Shown: positions 7,087 to 8,119 of the stretch, piece after piece | Position numbering within the stretch: position 1 is the stretch's first letter | Layout of the letters: each line of letters opens with the position of its first letter | Assembly (NCBI GenBank): GCA_903881535.1 | Contig: CAIRTT010000472.1 | Location: 1-8,119, forward strand | From: an uncultured Armatimonadota bacterium | Lineage (GTDB): Bacteria; Armatimonadota; Armatimonadia; Armatimonadales; Armatimonadaceae | Direction of reading: 5' to 3' | DNA: 8,119 bases | Made by a program: the position numbers and the translations under genes | Notes under the pieces: generated by a model | Database searches by the model: none | What the model was told of the DNA's origin: nothing | Seen by the model: only the letters and a program-made list of their open reading frames with translations

Positions 7087-7091
7087 GGAGG
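7087..7091 (+). promoter_or_regulatory. Shine-Dalgarno site of the PSCyt1-DUF1549 gene
   Basis: GGAGG with 5 nt to ATG 7097, a strong site that supports this start. Confidence 0.75.
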
Positions 7092-7096
7092 TTTGT

Positions 7097-8119
7097 ATGA
7101 AGGTTCACGTTGGACGGACAACGCTGCTGTTGGCATCTGTCGTGACAGCTGCGGCTGGGGCAATATCGGCCAGACCGGCTCCACCGACGGCTGCGAAATC
7201 CAGCACTGGTAATGCTGGCGTACTCGCTAAGTCTGCCGTGAAAATTCTGCAGGAAAACTGTGTCGCATGCCATACAGGTGCGAATCCATCCGGCAAGCTT
7301 GATCTTTCCTCACGAGCAGGCTTACTGCGCGGCGGAATCAGTGGAGCTTCCTTCAACAAAGCCAAACCCGAGATGAGCTTGCTGATACGCGCGATGCGTC
7401 ATGATGGCCGTTCAATGCCTCCATCCTCGAAAGTTAGCAACGCCGATACGGCAACCATCACAAAGTGGATGGCGGCTGGGAGCACATGGGCTGAAACGGG
7501 GATTGTCGTAAAGTCCGGACCGCCGCCAGTGGATGACAATGCTCGCAACTGGTGGTCCTTCAAGCCTGTTCGGACCGTTTCTCTGCCTGCAGTAAAGGAT
7601 GCGAAGTGGGGGAAGGCACCGATGGACCGCCTCGTCCTCGCAAAACTTGAGCAAAATGGCCTGAAACCGAATCCTTCACTGAATCGTGTTCAGCTGCTGC
7701 GACGTGTGACGTATGACCTTATCGGTTTACCGCCGACAAGGGCTGAAATCGAAGCGTTTATGGGGGACAAATCTCCTAATGCCTATGCCAAGGTCGTGGA
7801 TCGTTTGCTCGCGAGCCCACATTATGGCGAGCGCTGGGGACGTCACTGGCTGGATCTTGTCCGCTATGCCGAGACAAATTCATTTGAACGGGATGGCGAT
7901 AAGCCTGATGTGTGGCGCTACCGTGACTATGTCATCAAGTCCTTCAACGATGACAAACCTTACGATCGCTTTGTGAAGGAGCAGCTTGCGGGCGATGAAA
8001 TGCCGGATGCTGGCACGGATGGCCTGATTGCGACTGGGTATTACCGCCTCGGACAGTGGGACGATGAGCCTGTCGACCCTGAGCAAGCTCGCTTTGATGA
8101 GCTCGATGACATTGTAACG
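7097..8119 (+). CDS. PSCyt1-DUF1549 (PSCyt2) secreted cytochrome-type protein, 5' part, cut at right edge
   Basis: 341 codons, open to the window end with no stop, so the C-terminal part is missing. Residues 1-25 are a signal peptide (KVHVGR, hydrophobic core, AISA cleavage). The PSCyt1 haem c domain (about 45-130) has C55-V-A-C58-H59 with a likely distal ligand M107 in RSMPP. DUF1549 (PF07583) follows from about 174: PMDRLVLAKLEQNGLKP, LLRRVTYDLIGLPPT (201-214), VVDRLLASPHYGERWGRHWLD (233-253, split motif VDRLLASPHYGERW), RYAETNSFERDGD, WRYRDYVIKSFNDDKPYDRF and KEQLAGDE (294-301). The usual DUF1553 (PSD1) domain should follow outside the window, often with a DUF1501 gene next. Such proteins are periplasmic or surface haem proteins of unknown substrate. 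A weak promoter candidate and a stem-loop lie just upstream. Confidence 0.93.
   Translation, partial: MKVHVGRTTLLLASVVTAAAGAISARPAPPTAAKSSTGNAGVLAKSAVKILQENCVACHTGANPSGKLDLSSRAGLLRGGISGASFNKAKPEMSLLIRAMRHDGRSMPPSSKVSNADTATITKWMAAGSTWAETGIVVKSGPPPVDDNARNWWSFKPVRTVSLPAVKDAKWGKAPMDRLVLAKLEQNGLKPNPSLNRVQLLRRVTYDLIGLPPTRAEIEAFMGDKSPNAYAKVVDRLLASPHYGERWGRHWLDLVRYAETNSFERDGDKPDVWRYRDYVIKSFNDDKPYDRFVKEQLAGDEMPDAGTDGLIATGYYRLGQWDDEPVDPEQARFDELDDIVT

Larger units (their letters stand above)
6789..7096. other. Noncoding stretch with several inverted repeats
   Basis: 308 bases with no supportable gene on either strand; a minus-strand open frame across its right part is a shadow of the following gene. 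It holds an imperfect palindrome at 6889-6906, a 7-base inverted repeat at 6936-6963 and a stem at 7064-7086 next to the ribosome-binding site. No tRNA-like or T-rich terminator structure was found. The promoter of the PSCyt1 gene should be here; TTGGCT (7025-7030) and TAAAGT (7047-7052) with a 16-base spacer is only a weak candidate. Confidence 0.6.

Noticed and set aside
6977..7273. 98-codon minus-strand open frame spanning the leader and start of the PSCyt1 gene
   Set aside because: It is antisense to the signal peptide and haem domain, has no Shine-Dalgarno support and no recognisable motif.

Overview
The window looks like a free-living bacterium from a lineage rich in the Planctomycete-type cytochrome/PSD protein families (Planctomycetota, Verrucomicrobiota, Acidobacteriota, Armatimonadota or relatives). 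This rests on the co-occurrence of PSCyt3/PSD2 (DUF1588/DUF1585), tandem DUF1080, HXXSHH (DUF1552) and PSCyt1-DUF1549 proteins. The sequence alone does not settle the phylum. Base composition and codon choice look uniform by eye. I see no insertion sequence, phage gene, tRNA, rRNA or CRISPR array.

Layout. (1) Bases 2-1928 and 1951-3312 hold three co-directional, tightly packed genes: the C-terminal end of a DUF1592/1588/1585 cytochrome-type protein (cut by the left edge), a secreted two-domain DUF1080 protein (3-keto-disaccharide hydrolase family), and a DUF1552 'HXXSHH' protein. Gaps are 10 and 22 nt and Shine-Dalgarno sites are good, so this is probably one operon. (2) Facing it, on the minus strand at 3356-5647, is a complete UvrD/PcrA-type superfamily 1A DNA helicase. 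(3) A short divergent spacer (5648-5720) carries a perfect 16-bp palindrome and separates the helicase from a compact FAD-binding (PCMH/GlcD-GlcE-like) oxidoreductase on the plus strand at about 5721-6788. (4) A roughly 300-bp noncoding stretch with several inverted repeats (6789-7096) precedes (5) a secreted PSCyt1-DUF1549 cytochrome-type protein starting at 7097, which is open to the right edge with no stop in the window.

How the genes may work together. The exported proteins (genes 1-3 and the last gene) form a periplasmic or cell-surface set: c-type haem proteins beside a double 3-keto-sugar hydrolase-family protein and an HXXSHH protein. A reasonable but unproven reading is oxidative handling of glycans, in which C3 oxidation of sugars feeds electrons to the cytochromes and DUF1080 cleaves the 3-keto product. 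The helicase is a housekeeping DNA repair enzyme that happens to sit between the two sets. The most interesting non-coding signal is the palindrome in the helicase/oxidoreductase spacer, which is placed like an operator and could be a LexA-type site. No clearly novel multi-gene defence or mobile system is visible.
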